Shown here in pieces: positions 8,323 through 16,933 of a stretch of DNA of 64,000 bases. The DNA is from Streptomyces sp. WMMB 322 (GTDB lineage: Bacteria > Actinomycetota > Actinomycetes > Streptomycetales > Streptomycetaceae), in assembly GCF_900090145.1 (NCBI RefSeq), contig NZ_FMHI01000004.1, positions 1 to 64,000 on the forward strand. Direction: 5' to 3'. A program made the position numbers and the translations under genes. The notes below the pieces were generated by a model. The model worked only from the letters and a program-made list of their open reading frames with translations. It searched no databases and was not told the origin of the DNA. Positions within the stretch are counted from its first letter, which is position 1, and the number at the start of each line of letters is the position of its first letter.

Positions 8323-8967
8323 TCAGCCCGTCAGCCCGTGGCGCACCGCCCACAGGGCGGCCTGCGTACGGTCGGCGAGGTCGAGCTTCATCAGGATGTT
8401 CGACACATGCGTCTTGACCGTCTTCTCCGAGAGCACCAGGGCACGGGCGATCTCCCGGTTCGATCGCCCGTCGGCGATCAGCTCCAGCACCTCGCGCTCC
8501 CGTTCGGTGAGGACGGACCCCCGCCCGGCTCCGGAGCCGCCGCCCGGCTCGTCCGAGAGCAGCGCTCCCGCGACCTCGGGCTGCAGAAGCACGTGGCCGG
8601 CGTGTACGGAGCGGATGGCCCCGGCGAGGGCGTCGGGGTCGACGTCCTTGTAGACGTAGCCGGCCGCTCCTGCGCGCAGCGCGGGGACGACGGTGCGCTG
8701 TTCCGTGAAGCTGGTGACGACGAGGACCCGCGCGGGGTTGTGCAGCCTGCGCAGTTCCTTCAGTGCCCCGATGCCGTCGGTGCCGGGCATCTTCACGTCC
8801 ATGAGGACGACGTCGGGGCCCAACTCCTCGGCGCGCGCGACCCCTTCGTCGCCGTCGCCCGCCTCGCCGACGACCTCGATGTCGTCCTGCACCTCCAGGA
8901 AGGTGCGAAGTCCGCGCCGCACGACCTGGTGGTCGTCGACGATCAGGACCCGGATCGGATCAGCCAC
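8323..8967 (-). CDS. NarL/LuxR-type response regulator
   Basis: DNA-binding response regulator of 214 residues. The receiver domain has the acidic pocket VDDHQ, the phospho-acceptor Asp57 in VVLMDVKMPG and the conserved Lys105 region; a short Gly/Ser linker leads to a LuxR-type helix-turn-helix (LTEREREVLELIADGRSNRE, then SEKTVKTHVSNIL). Its start overlaps the end of the upstream histidine-kinase gene by eight bases, so the two are translationally coupled and form one two-component system. Target genes are not evident from the window. Confidence 0.93.
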   Translation of the reverse strand: MADPIRVLIVDDHQVVRRGLRTFLEVQDDIEVVGEAGDGDEGVARAEELGPDVVLMDVKMPGTDGIGALKELRRLHNPARVLVVTSFTEQRTVVPALRAGAAGYVYKDVDPDALAGAIRSVHAGHVLLQPEVAGALLSDEPGGGSGAGRGSVLTEREREVLELIADGRSNREIARALVLSEKTVKTHVSNILMKLDLADRTQAALWAVRHGLTG

Positions 8968-10177
8968 CGGGCACCTCCAGCTCCACGACCGCTCCCTTGC
9001 CGGGCTCCGACTCGACGGTCAGGGTTCCGCGGACGCCGCTCGCCCTGTCGCGCATGGACACCAGGCCGAGGTGGCGTCCCGCCTTCCGCACGGCCTGCGG
9101 GTCGAAGCCGCGGCCGTCGTCGGCGACGCGCAGCCGCGCCCCGGCCGCGCCGTAGGTGAGGGTGACTGCGACATGCGAGGCGGACGCGTGGCGCAGCGCG
9201 TTGTGCAGGGCCTCCTGGGCGACGCGCAGCAGGGCTTCTTCCTGGGCCGCGGGCAGGGCCCGCACGGTCCCCTCGGTGCCGAACGCGACCTCGGCGGTGT
9301 GCGCGCGGTCGAGCACCTGCGTCTGCGTGCGGAGCGTGGCCACGAGCCCGTCGTCGTCGAGGGCCGCGGGACGCAGTTCCACGACGGCCGCGCGCAGTTC
9401 CTCGGAGGCGTCGGCGGCGAGCCGGTCGATCTCGTGAAGTTCGCTCTTGGCCCGGGCCGGATCGCGGTCGACGAGCGCCGTGGCGGCCTGCGCCGTGAGA
9501 CGGAGGGAGAAGAGCTTCTGGGCCACGGCGTCGTGCAGGTCGTGGCCGATGCGGGCACGCTCGCCCGCGATGGTCAGTTCGCGGCTGCGCTCGTAGAGGC
9601 TGGCGTTGGTGAGCGCGATGGCGGCGTGCTGGGCGAGGAGGCGCAGGAGTCGCTCGTCCTCCTCGGTGAAGGCGCAGCCGCGTACCGGCTCCGCTCCCCC
9701 ATCCGTCGCCGGTTCCTCCCCGCCGGGGCCGGGCTCCCGCTCATCGGGGGCGCTGCCTGAGGAGGGCGTGCACCTCTTGTTGGCGAGGAAGAGCGCGCCC
9801 AGCACCTCCTCGCCGTCGGCGACGGGCATCCCGAGGAAGTCGGCGAGTTCCGGGTGTGCGCGGGGCCAGCCCCCGAAGCGCGGGTCGTTGCGTACGTCGG
9901 TGAGCCGCTGGGGCGTGGCCTCCTGGAGCATCGCGGCGAGGATGCCGTGCTGCCGGGGCAGCGGTCCGATGGACTTCCACTGTTCGTCCGTGACGCCGTC
10001 CACGACGAACTGCGCGAAGCCGCCGTGGTCGTCGGGCACGCCCAGGGCCGCGTACTCCGCGTCCAGCAGCTCACGAGCCGAGGAGACGATCGTCTGCAGG
10101 ACGTCGCGCACCTCGAGTTGCCTGTTCATGGAGAGGATCGCGGCGCTCACCGCGGCGAGCCCTGAGCTGCGGAGCAT
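8960..10177 (-). CDS. GAF-domain sensor histidine kinase (HisKA_3)
   Basis: Soluble-type sensor kinase of about 406 residues without membrane helices. A GAF domain spans roughly residues 20-190, interrupted by a Pro/Gly/Glu-rich insert near 140-165. The dimerisation/phospho-acceptor helix GERARIGHDLHDAVAQKL follows, with His215 in the LHD motif, then a HATPase domain with EEALLRVAQEALHNALRHA (N box) and VADDGRGFD (G1 box). GAF kinases of this class often sense redox or gas through a ligand in the GAF domain; no diagnostic ligand residue can be assigned here. ATG 10177 is chosen at the start of conserved sequence. Operon with the downstream response regulator. Confidence 0.9.
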   Translation of the reverse strand: MLRSSGLAAVSAAILSMNRQLEVRDVLQTIVSSARELLDAEYAALGVPDDHGGFAQFVVDGVTDEQWKSIGPLPRQHGILAAMLQEATPQRLTDVRNDPRFGGWPRAHPELADFLGMPVADGEEVLGALFLANKRCTPSSGSAPDEREPGPGGEEPATDGGAEPVRGCAFTEEDERLLRLLAQHAAIALTNASLYERSRELTIAGERARIGHDLHDAVAQKLFSLRLTAQAATALVDRDPARAKSELHEIDRLAADASEELRAAVVELRPAALDDDGLVATLRTQTQVLDRAHTAEVAFGTEGTVRALPAAQEEALLRVAQEALHNALRHASASHVAVTLTYGAAGARLRVADDGRGFDPQAVRKAGRHLGLVSMRDRASGVRGTLTVESEPGKGAVVELEVPGG

Positions 10178-10548
10178 GCCGCCACGGTACCGGCGCGGAA
10201 GCCTCTGCGGATCGGGCCGGGGCGGGACTCGGGCGGGGGTCCGGAGACCTAGGACCGGGGTCCAGCTGTGTGACCCTGCGTTTATCGCACCTACACACTG
10301 CGTACAAGTACCGGGTGTGCGGTGTGAGTCGTCGCATAGGACCCAGATCACGTACGACCTTACTTAGTAGAAGCTGTCCACTGATCGGACGTGCAGCGCA
10401 GGCTCGTCAAGGCATCGACTCCGTTCCAAATCCACTACCAAGGTTAGTAATGGTGATTTTTGCCCGGTGACTGACGGCAGCTGAGAATGACTGCCGCCGC
10501 AGCGGCCACCGTCGCTGCGGTCCGCGAACTGGAAGAGGTTTCCTCCCC
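10178..10548. other. Intergenic region upstream of transglycosylase gene
   Basis: About 370 bases between a histidine kinase and a secreted transglycosylase, divergently transcribed. It is clearly less GC-rich than its surroundings from about 10270 to 10460, as expected for a promoter/leader. Two related AT-rich elements, ACCTTACTTAGTAG near 10357 and CCAAGGTTAGTAATGG near 10437, are visible. I looked for the c-di-AMP (ydaO) riboswitch that often precedes Streptomyces cell-wall hydrolase genes and did not find its conserved core. No tRNA or small ORF is convincing. Confidence 0.45.
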
Positions 10549-11232
10549 ATGAGCGTTCCCAATTCCGAACGCCACGGCAGGCTTTCCCGTCTGCACAAGA
10601 TCTCTGCGGCGACCGGAGCCGCAGCCGTCGGTGTCACCGCATTCGCCTTCACCGTCGTGCCGGGTCAGAAGAGCAGCGGGAGCGTCACCGCCGGATCGGA
10701 GATGGCGGCCAAGCCGGTCGCACTTCAGGCCGCCGCGGACAGCCCGGCCGAGCAGAAGGCGAGCATCGACGCGCAGACCTCCGCCGCCGACGACCGCGCA
10801 CGCGCCGACGCCAAGGCCGAGGCCCGCAAGAAGGCCGAAGCCCGGGCGAAGGCACGGCACGAGGCGGCCGTGAAGGCCGACCGCGAGCGTGAGCGCGAAC
10901 TGGCGGCGAGCCGCTCCGCGGAGCGCAGCAAGACCACCTCCCCCTCGGGATCCCCGAAGCAGATCGCCCGGCAGCTCATCGGCGACGAGTCACAGTTCCA
11001 GTGCTTCTCGCAGATCGTCGAGCGGGAGAGCGGCTGGGACGTGCACGCGCAGAACCCGAGCGGAGCGTACGGGCTCGTACAGGCGCTGCCCGGCTCCAAG
11101 ATGGCCTCCGCCGGTCCCGACTGGCGCAACAACGCCGCCACACAGATCAAGTGGGGCCTGGGCTACATGAAGGACCGCTACGGCAGCCCCTGCGGCGCGT
11201 GGTCCTTCTGGCAGTCCAACAACTGGTACTGA
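10549..11232 (+). CDS. Secreted lytic transglycosylase-like protein (SLT domain)
   Basis: Exported cell-wall hydrolase of 227 residues. The N-terminus has a basic region and a hydrophobic segment (residues 18-37, ending near VPGQ) suited to a signal peptide. A long charged helical stretch (about 65-125, repeats of A/K/R/E) is a likely coiled-coil spacer. The C-terminal SLT-type domain begins at about 140 with the catalytic Glu in IVERESGWDVHAQNPSGAYG and ends in GYMKDRYGSPCGAWSFW. The domain is close to the compact Streptomyces transglycosylase/resuscitation type that cuts peptidoglycan glycan strands. GAAGAGG lies upstream of the ATG. It is followed by a strong terminator. Confidence 0.88.
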   Translation: MSVPNSERHGRLSRLHKISAATGAAAVGVTAFAFTVVPGQKSSGSVTAGSEMAAKPVALQAAADSPAEQKASIDAQTSAADDRARADAKAEARKKAEARAKARHEAAVKADRERERELAASRSAERSKTTSPSGSPKQIARQLIGDESQFQCFSQIVERESGWDVHAQNPSGAYGLVQALPGSKMASAGPDWRNNAATQIKWGLGYMKDRYGSPCGAWSFWQSNNWY

Positions 11233-11287
11233 GCAGCGGCCGCACGGGCCCGGGGGACCGCCCCGGCTCGTGACGGGCGCAGACGCC

Positions 11288-11324
11288 GGAGGCGGCGGCA
11301 TCATCTCCTGATGCCGCCGCCTCC
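11288..11324 (+). terminator. Strong terminator hairpin after transglycosylase gene
   Basis: A perfect 16-base inverted repeat: GGAGGCGGCGGCATCA (11288-11303), five-base loop, and its exact complement (11309-11324). It lies between the transglycosylase stop and the convergent FHA-ABC gene stop, so it can serve both directions. Confidence 0.85.
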
Positions 11325-11370
11325 GTGGTGCGTCGTCCGTTCCGGTCCGCATGCGCGGGACGCTCGGCCG

Positions 11371-14040
11371 CTACTTGCGCATGACCTCCGGCTCGTGACG
11401 GCGCAGCAGCTTCGCCACGACGAAGACGAGGGCGATGCCGAGTCCCAGCAGGACGGTCATGTCCAGCACGTAGGTACCGGCTGTGTGCTCCCACAGCGGA
11501 TCGGGGTTGCCCTTCTCCCACGGCAGCAGCGTGTTCATGTCGGCCGTCGCGCCCATCGCGGCCACGGCCCAGCGGGACGGCATCAGCCAGGACAGCTGGC
11601 CCACGCCCGGGGTGTCGAAGAGCTGGAAGAGCACTCCGGTGAAGACCACTTGGACGATGGCGAACATGACCAGCAGGGGCATGGTCTTCTCGGCCGTCTT
11701 CACCAGCGCCGAGATGATCAGGCCGAACATCATCGAGGTGAAGCCGAGAACGATCACGGCGAGCGTCATCTCGACGGCAGGGAGGCTCTCCCCGATGACG
11801 CCTTCCGCGGGCAGTTCGCGCGGCGCGAACCCGATGGCTGAGATGATCACGCCCTGGACGGCGGTGACGAGCCCGAGCACGAGGACCTTGCTCATCAGAT
11901 ACGCGGACCGCGACAGGCCGGTGGCCCGTTCGCGCTCATAGATGACCCGCTCCTTGATCAGCTCACGCACGGAGTTGGCGGCGCCGGAGAAACACATTCC
12001 GACGGCGATGATGAGCATGATCGTGCCGGCGTCGCGGTTGGTTCTGCCGCTCTTCAGCGGTCCGTAACCCAGCCCGAAGTCGCTGGGGATCAGAGTGCTG
12101 ACACCGCCCAGGACGACGGGAAGGATCACCGTGAGCGCGAGGAAGCCCTTGTCGGAGGCGACGACCGAGACGTAGCGGCGCACAAGCGTCCAGAACTGCG
12201 ACCCCCAGCTCTGCGGCTTCTGCGTCCGGGCCGGCGGCGGCTGCACGTGCGGGGCCTGCTGCGGGCTGACGGAGTCGAGGTCCGCGGCGTACATCTGGTA
12301 GTGCTGCGATCCGTGCCAGCGGCCCATCCAGTCGTAGTCGCGGTAGTTCTCGAACGCCGAGAAGACATCGGCCCAGGTGCCGTACCCGAAGAAGTTCAGC
12401 GCCTCCTCGGGGGGCCCGAAGTAGGCGACGCCGCCGCCGGGGGCCATCACCAGCAGCTTGTCGCACAGGCCCAGTTCGGCCACGGAGTGAGTGACCACGA
12501 GCACCGTGCGGCCGTCGTCGGCGAGTCCGCGCAGCAGCTGCATCACGTCGCGGTCCATGCCCGGGTCGAGCCCGGAGGTGGGTTCGTCCAGGAAGATCAG
12601 CGACGGCTTGGTCAGCAGTTCCAGGGCGACCGAGACGCGCTTGCGCTGGCCGCCGGAGAGGGAGGTGACCTTCTTGTCCGCGTGGACGTCCAGTTTGAGC
12701 TCGGCGAGCACCTCCTCGACGCGGGCGTTGCGCTCGGCCTCGGCGACGTCGCCGGGGAAGCGCAGCCGGGCCGCGTAGCGCAGCGCCGTGCGGACCCTCA
12801 GCTCCTTGTGCAGGATGTCGTCCTGCGGGACCAGGCCGATGCGCTGCCGCAGTTCGGCGAAGTGCTGGTAGAGGTTCCGGTTGTCGTAGAGGACCTCGCC
12901 GACGTCGGCGGGGCGGTAGCCGGTCAGCGCACGCAGCAGCGTCGACTTGCCGGAGCCGGACGGCCCGATGACGCCGATGAGCGACTTTTCCGGGACGCCG
13001 AAGGTGACGTTGTCCAGGATCACCTTGCCGTTGTCGACCTTCACCGTGAGGTGGCGGGCTGAGAAGGTGACCTCGCCGGTGTCCACGAACTCCTCGAGCC
13101 GGTCGCCGACCAGCCTGAACGTGGAGTGGCCGACGCCGACGGTGTCCTGCGGAGTGATCACCGTCGAACCCGACTTGGGCAGCGGCTGGCCGTTGACATA
13201 CGTGCCGTTGTGCGAGCCCAGGTCGTGGATCTCGAAGCGGCCCTCCGGCGAGGCGCGGAACTCGGCGTGGTGACGGGAGACCTGGAGGTCGGAGACGACC
13301 AGTTCGTTCTCCAGAGCACGGCCGATCCGCATCACCCTGCCCTGGGAGAGTTGATGGAACGTGGTGGGGCTGCGGTCGCCGCCCGGCCCCGGAGGCTGCG
13401 TGATCCGGCGCGGCGCGTCGTGCTGCGGTATCCGTCCCTGCTGCGGCTGAGGGTGCGCGGGACCGCCCTGGTGGCCCTGCTGCGGTGGCACTCCGGGCTG
13501 CTGGTGCGGATAGGGCTGCTGCCAGCCGGGGTTCTGCTGGGGCTGCGGCTGGTGCCAGGCCTGCGGTTGCTGGGCATGCGGTTGCTGCGCCTGCTGAGGA
13601 TGCGGCGGTTGCTGCTGGGGCGGTGCCTGCACGGCCCCCGCCTGCGGGGCCTGGGGAAGCCTGCTCCCCTGCCCCTGCGGACCCGGCGCAGACGTCCGCG
13701 CGCCCTGGAGATCGCCGCCGGGGGCCTGCGCCGCCCCGCTGCCGGAGAGATCGAGTTTCGGCCCGTCGGTGGCGTTGCCCAGGCGTACGCTCATGCCGGG
13801 CCGGAGCTCCGTCTGCTGGATGCGCCGGCCCTGTACGTACGAGCCGTTGGTGCTGCCCTGGTCCTCGATGACCCAGCTGTGACCGCCCCACCTGATGGTG
13901 GCGTGCCGCCAGGAGACCCTGGCGTCGTCGACCACCACATCCCCCTGCGGATCGCGTCCCACGCGATACGGTCTGGACGGTTCGAGTGTCCAGGTCCTGC
14001 CGTTCAATTCCAGTACGAGTTCCGGCACTCCATGCCCCAC
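11371..14040 (-). CDS. FHA-domain ABC-2 transporter, ATPase and permease fused
   Basis: Large single-chain transporter of 889 residues. Two FHA phosphothreonine-binding domains (about 25-95, with STNGSYVQG, and 235-312, with RHHAEF and SHNGTYVNG) are separated by a Gln/Pro/His-rich linker (about 105-215). The ATPase domain has Walker A GPSGSGKST (359-367), signature LSGGQRKR (461-468) and Walker B LIFLDEPTSGLD (481-492). From about 640 an ABC-2 permease with six or seven membrane segments follows. The mycobacterial relative Rv1747 is regulated by Ser/Thr kinases through its FHA domains and affects cell-envelope glycolipids, so phospho-control of an export function is inferred. GTG 14040 is preceded by GGGGG. 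Confidence 0.92.
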   Translation of the reverse strand: MGHGVPELVLELNGRTWTLEPSRPYRVGRDPQGDVVVDDARVSWRHATIRWGGHSWVIEDQGSTNGSYVQGRRIQQTELRPGMSVRLGNATDGPKLDLSGSGAAQAPGGDLQGARTSAPGPQGQGSRLPQAPQAGAVQAPPQQQPPHPQQAQQPHAQQPQAWHQPQPQQNPGWQQPYPHQQPGVPPQQGHQGGPAHPQPQQGRIPQHDAPRRITQPPGPGGDRSPTTFHQLSQGRVMRIGRALENELVVSDLQVSRHHAEFRASPEGRFEIHDLGSHNGTYVNGQPLPKSGSTVITPQDTVGVGHSTFRLVGDRLEEFVDTGEVTFSARHLTVKVDNGKVILDNVTFGVPEKSLIGVIGPSGSGKSTLLRALTGYRPADVGEVLYDNRNLYQHFAELRQRIGLVPQDDILHKELRVRTALRYAARLRFPGDVAEAERNARVEEVLAELKLDVHADKKVTSLSGGQRKRVSVALELLTKPSLIFLDEPTSGLDPGMDRDVMQLLRGLADDGRTVLVVTHSVAELGLCDKLLVMAPGGGVAYFGPPEEALNFFGYGTWADVFSAFENYRDYDWMGRWHGSQHYQMYAADLDSVSPQQAPHVQPPPARTQKPQSWGSQFWTLVRRYVSVVASDKGFLALTVILPVVLGGVSTLIPSDFGLGYGPLKSGRTNRDAGTIMLIIAVGMCFSGAANSVRELIKERVIYERERATGLSRSAYLMSKVLVLGLVTAVQGVIISAIGFAPRELPAEGVIGESLPAVEMTLAVIVLGFTSMMFGLIISALVKTAEKTMPLLVMFAIVQVVFTGVLFQLFDTPGVGQLSWLMPSRWAVAAMGATADMNTLLPWEKGNPDPLWEHTAGTYVLDMTVLLGLGIALVFVVAKLLRRHEPEVMRK

Positions 14041-14297
14041 AAAGTTGTCCCCCGAGTGACTCCCTGCGCCGGGAGCCTAGGGATGGCGAACATCGTGTGG
14101 AACTATTTCAGGCCCGGGCCCTGGACAGGAAGTCGCCCCATGTCACAACCCCACGTCGGCTGTGACAGGCCCGGGACGGTCCCGTACCGGGCGGGCACGA
14201 GGGCCGCTCGCCGGGGCCGGCGAGTAGTACGGGGAGCCCCGCGGCAGGACCGGTCGGGGGCGCAAGCCCCCGCAGGGCCCCCCGCGCCCCGCAGCGA

Positions 14298-14303
14298 TAC
14301 GGT
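14298..14303 (+). promoter_or_regulatory. Probable -10 box of serB
   Basis: TACGGT nine bases before the serB ATG, in a stretch without a Shine-Dalgarno. This predicts a transcript with little or no 5' untranslated region. No convincing -35 hexamer is visible. Confidence 0.35.
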
Positions 14304-14312
14304 TGAGACACC

Positions 14313-15632
14313 ATGACCACATCGCCGGGCACGCCGCCCTCGTACGCCGATACCCCCACCCTCCTGGTGAAGATCTTCGGAAGGGACCGGCCCGGCATCA
14401 CCGCCGGACTGTTCGAGACCCTCGCCGCCTTCGCCGTGGAGGTCGTCGACATCGAACAGCTGGTGACACGTGGCCGCATCACGCTCTGCGCCCTGGTCAC
14501 CGCCCCCGGAGCGTCCCAGGAGCCGCCCGCCGCGCACGGTACGGCCGGCGAAGGCGAACTGAGGGCCACCGTGCACGGCTGGGCCGAGACGATGGGCCTC
14601 GAGGCCGAGATCATCTCCGGCACGGGCGACAACCAGCCGCGCGGCACGGGCCGTTCGCACGTGACGGTGCTCGGCCGGCCGCTCACCGCCGGCTCGACCG
14701 CCGCCATCGCCGCCAGCATCACCGCGACCGGCGGCAACATCGACCGCATCTTCCGGCTCGCCAAGTACCCGGTCACGGCAGTGGAGTTCGACGTGTCCGG
14801 CGCCGAGACACCCATGCTGCGCACGGCGCTCGCGCTGGAGGCGTCCAGGCACGGCGTCGACATCGCCGTCGTCGCCTCCGGGCTCCAGCGCAGGGCACAG
14901 CGGCTCGTCGTCATGGACGTCGACTCCACGCTGATCCAGGACGAGGTCATCGAACTCTTCGCGGCGCACGCCGGCTGCGAGGACGAGGTCGCGGAGGTGA
15001 CCGCCCGCGCCATGCGCGGCGAACTGGACTTCGAGGAGTCCCTGCACGCGCGTGTGGCGCTGCTCGAAGGGCTCGACGCCTCCGTCGTGGACAAGGTGCG
15101 CAAGGACGTGCGGCTCACGCCCGGCGCGCGCACCCTCGTGCGCACCCTCAAGCGTCTCGGCTACCAAGTGGGCATCGTCTCCGGCGGGTTCACGCAGGTC
15201 ACGGACGCGCTCCAGGAGGAACTGGGTCTCGACTTCGCCGCCGCCAACACCCTGGAGGTCGCGGACGGCAAGCTCACGGGCCGCGTCACCGGCGACATCG
15301 TGGACCGGGAGGGCAAGGCGCGGCTGCTGCGCCGCTTCGCCTCCGAGGCGGGAGTACCGCTCGCGCAGACCGTCGCGATCGGTGACGGCGCCAACGACCT
15401 CGGCATGCTCAACGCCGCCGGGCTCGGGGTCGCCTTCAACGCCAAGCCCGTGGTGCGCGAGGCCGCACACACCGCCGTGAACGTCCCGTTCCTGGACACC
15501 GTCCTGTATCTGCTCGGGGTGACCCGGGAAGAGGTCGAGGCCGCGGACTGCACCGGAGAGGACGAGACAGCCCAGGACGGCGCCACGGTGCGGGAGGGCG
15601 GGGACGAGGGGCGCGGCCACGGCACGGCCTGA
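14313..15632 (+). CDS. serB: Phosphoserine phosphatase SerB with ACT domains
   Basis: Last enzyme of phosphorylated-route serine synthesis, hydrolysing O-phosphoserine to serine. Residues 15-65 and 115-165 look like two ACT amino-acid-binding domains, as in mycobacterial SerB2, and suggest allosteric control by serine. The HAD-type catalytic domain starts with VVMDVDSTLIQDEV (nucleophile Asp202), then KRLGYQVGIVSGGFTQ and AIGDGANDLGML. The C-terminal tail after about 405 is low-complexity and acidic. Length 439, slightly long for the family because of this tail. Transcribed alone, divergent from the FHA-ABC gene. Confidence 0.94.
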   Translation: MTTSPGTPPSYADTPTLLVKIFGRDRPGITAGLFETLAAFAVEVVDIEQLVTRGRITLCALVTAPGASQEPPAAHGTAGEGELRATVHGWAETMGLEAEIISGTGDNQPRGTGRSHVTVLGRPLTAGSTAAIAASITATGGNIDRIFRLAKYPVTAVEFDVSGAETPMLRTALALEASRHGVDIAVVASGLQRRAQRLVVMDVDSTLIQDEVIELFAAHAGCEDEVAEVTARAMRGELDFEESLHARVALLEGLDASVVDKVRKDVRLTPGARTLVRTLKRLGYQVGIVSGGFTQVTDALQEELGLDFAAANTLEVADGKLTGRVTGDIVDREGKARLLRRFASEAGVPLAQTVAIGDGANDLGMLNAAGLGVAFNAKPVVREAAHTAVNVPFLDTVLYLLGVTREEVEAADCTGEDETAQDGATVREGGDEGRGHGTA

Positions 15633-15686
15633 GACCGCCGGGTGCCGGTCGGCTCAACTCCTGATCTCGAAGCGCGAATTCGCGGC

Positions 15687-15759
15687 CGCCGCCTGCCGCA
15701 GGCGGCGAAGCGCACGGACGAACGCACGGTGCCCCCGGGCGCCGCACGGCCGGGGGCAC
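15687..15759. terminator. Double terminator between serB and phosphatase gene
   Basis: Two perfect hairpins: CGCCGCCTG/CAGGCGGCG (15687-15707, three-base loop), which overlaps neither gene, and GTGCCCCCGG/CCGGGGGCAC (15729-15738 with 15750-15759). They lie between two convergent stops and can end transcription from both sides. Confidence 0.75.
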
Positions 15760-15781
15760 CACCAGACGCCTCGGTACGGGG

Positions 15782-16309
15782 CTACTCCGGCGGCTCGTGC
15801 GGCTCCCAGTAGTCGGTGAGCGTGGCGACACCGGGCTCGAGGCCCTTCCAGGAGCCGTCGAAGCGGAGCACGGCGACCGTCGAGGTGGGGAAGCCGTTAC
15901 GGGTCATGCGCTCCAGGGTGTCGCCCTTGGCGTCTCCGGTGAGGGCCTCGGCCACGCCCTGGATCCCCGGGTTGTGCCCGACGACGAGCAGGTCGTGGAC
16001 CTCCTCGGACATGTCGTTGAGCACGGCGATGATCTCGCCGGGCGAGGCCTCGTACAGACGCTCCTCGTAGACGGTCTTCGGGCGTTGTGGCAGGTGGTGG
16101 GCGGCCAGTTTCCAGGTCTCGCGCGTGCGGACGGCGGTCGAGCAGAGGGTCAGTCCGGGGGCGATGCCGTGCGTGGCGAGCCACTCCCCGACGGCCGGGG
16201 CGTCCTTGCGGCCGCGGTCCGCGAGGGGACGCTCATGGTCTGCCACGTCCGGCCAGTCGGCCTTTGCATGCCGGACAAGGACGATACTGCGGGGCACATC
16301 GACGCTCAT
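15782..16309 (-). CDS. SixA-like histidine phosphatase
   Basis: Small histidine phosphatase (175 residues) of the phosphoglycerate-mutase superfamily. The N-terminal RHA motif in IVLVRHAKADWPD carries the catalytic His; LCSTAVRTRETW and VVGHNPGIQ supply the second Arg and second His. SixA in E. coli dephosphorylates phospho-histidine on PtsO-type carrier proteins; the target in this organism is unknown. It stands next to serB, convergent with it. Length and motifs are normal for the family. Confidence 0.88.
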   Translation of the reverse strand: MSVDVPRSIVLVRHAKADWPDVADHERPLADRGRKDAPAVGEWLATHGIAPGLTLCSTAVRTRETWKLAAHHLPQRPKTVYEERLYEASPGEIIAVLNDMSEEVHDLLVVGHNPGIQGVAEALTGDAKGDTLERMTRNGFPTSTVAVLRFDGSWKGLEPGVATLTDYWEPHEPPE

Positions 16310-16376
16310 GTTCCCCAGCTTCGCACGAAACGGGGTGCGGGGCGGAGGGTGTTGACGGAGCTCAGAAGGATGCGGA

Positions 16377-16403
16377 GGGCTGACGTCTCCCGTTCGTCAG
16401 CCC
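16377..16403 (-). terminator. Hairpin at the end of the small membrane-protein gene
   Basis: GGGCTGACG (16377-16385) and CGTCAGCCC (16395-16403) form a nine-base stem with a nine-base loop. It overlaps the stop codon of the minus-strand gene ending at 16397. Confidence 0.55.
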
Positions 16404-16642
16404 AGCAGCACCTGTGCAACGCGCTCCAGGACGGCGGCGATGAGCTCGCCTCCCGGCTGCTGCTGAGCCGCGTCGGCCTCGCCGCCGCCCAGCAGCAGCG
16501 CCAGCAGCAACGCGAAGGCGAGCACCGGCAGTACAGGCGCCCACCACGGAAGCCGGGTGCGTCGCGCCGGGGGCGGTGAGTGCTGCCGCACGGACGGTGC
16601 CTGTGACGCGGAGCGGTGGCTGCGGGCTCGGGCCGTGGTCAT
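16397..16642 (-). CDS. Small conserved membrane protein
   Basis: Hypothetical protein of 81 residues. A basic N-terminal third (many Arg/Ser) is followed by one hydrophobic helix (about 31-52, WWAPVLPVLAFALLLALLLG) and a short C-terminal stretch ending ELIAAVLERVAQVLLG, which looks amphipathic. The ATG 16642 is well supported by AGGAGGG seven bases upstream; a longer upstream reading frame has no such signal. It follows the 38-residue transporter-associated gene by about 160 bases on the same strand. No function is known. Confidence 0.72.
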   Translation of the reverse strand: MTTARARSHRSASQAPSVRQHSPPPARRTRLPWWAPVLPVLAFALLLALLLGGGEADAAQQQPGGELIAAVLERVAQVLLG

Positions 16643-16800
16643 GGGCTCGCCCTCCTGGTTCCGTGGATCGCCGGCGGTGTGAGACGACGCTACGGAAGCG
16701 GGAGCGGGCAACCCATCCGGTGATCCACCCAGTTCTCCCTGACTCGGCCCCCCTAGGGGTGGTGGGGTCAGCACCACCATCCCCGGGGCGGCCTCCCGGA

Positions 16801-16917
16801 TCAGGGGGCCACGAGGGTCGCGACGATCCCGATGAGGAGCATGATTCCGAAGATCAGGGCGAGGATCAGGAGCAGCTTCTTCTGGCCGTTCTCCGGACGG
16901 GGTTCAAGGACAGGCAT
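16801..16917 (-). CDS. Tiny transporter-associated membrane protein (SGM_5486 family)
   Basis: A 38-residue protein, MPVLEPRPENGQKK followed by one hydrophobic helix (LLLILALIFGIMLLIGIVAT) and a short end. Its start is 16 bases downstream of the stop of the MFS transporter gene, on the same strand. I recall this as the SGM_5486 family, tiny proteins found next to CynX/NimT-type transporters in Streptomyces, annotated as transporter-associated. It may be a small accessory subunit that inserts beside the carrier. A gene this short is easily missed by automatic calling. Confidence 0.75.
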   Translation of the reverse strand: MPVLEPRPENGQKKLLLILALIFGIMLLIGIVATLVAP

Positions 16918-16933
16918 GCGGTCAGTGTCCCAC

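Noticed and set aside
10178..10548. Possible c-di-AMP (ydaO) riboswitch before the transglycosylase gene
   Set aside because: Conserved core elements of the riboswitch were not found; only AT-rich promoter-like elements are visible.
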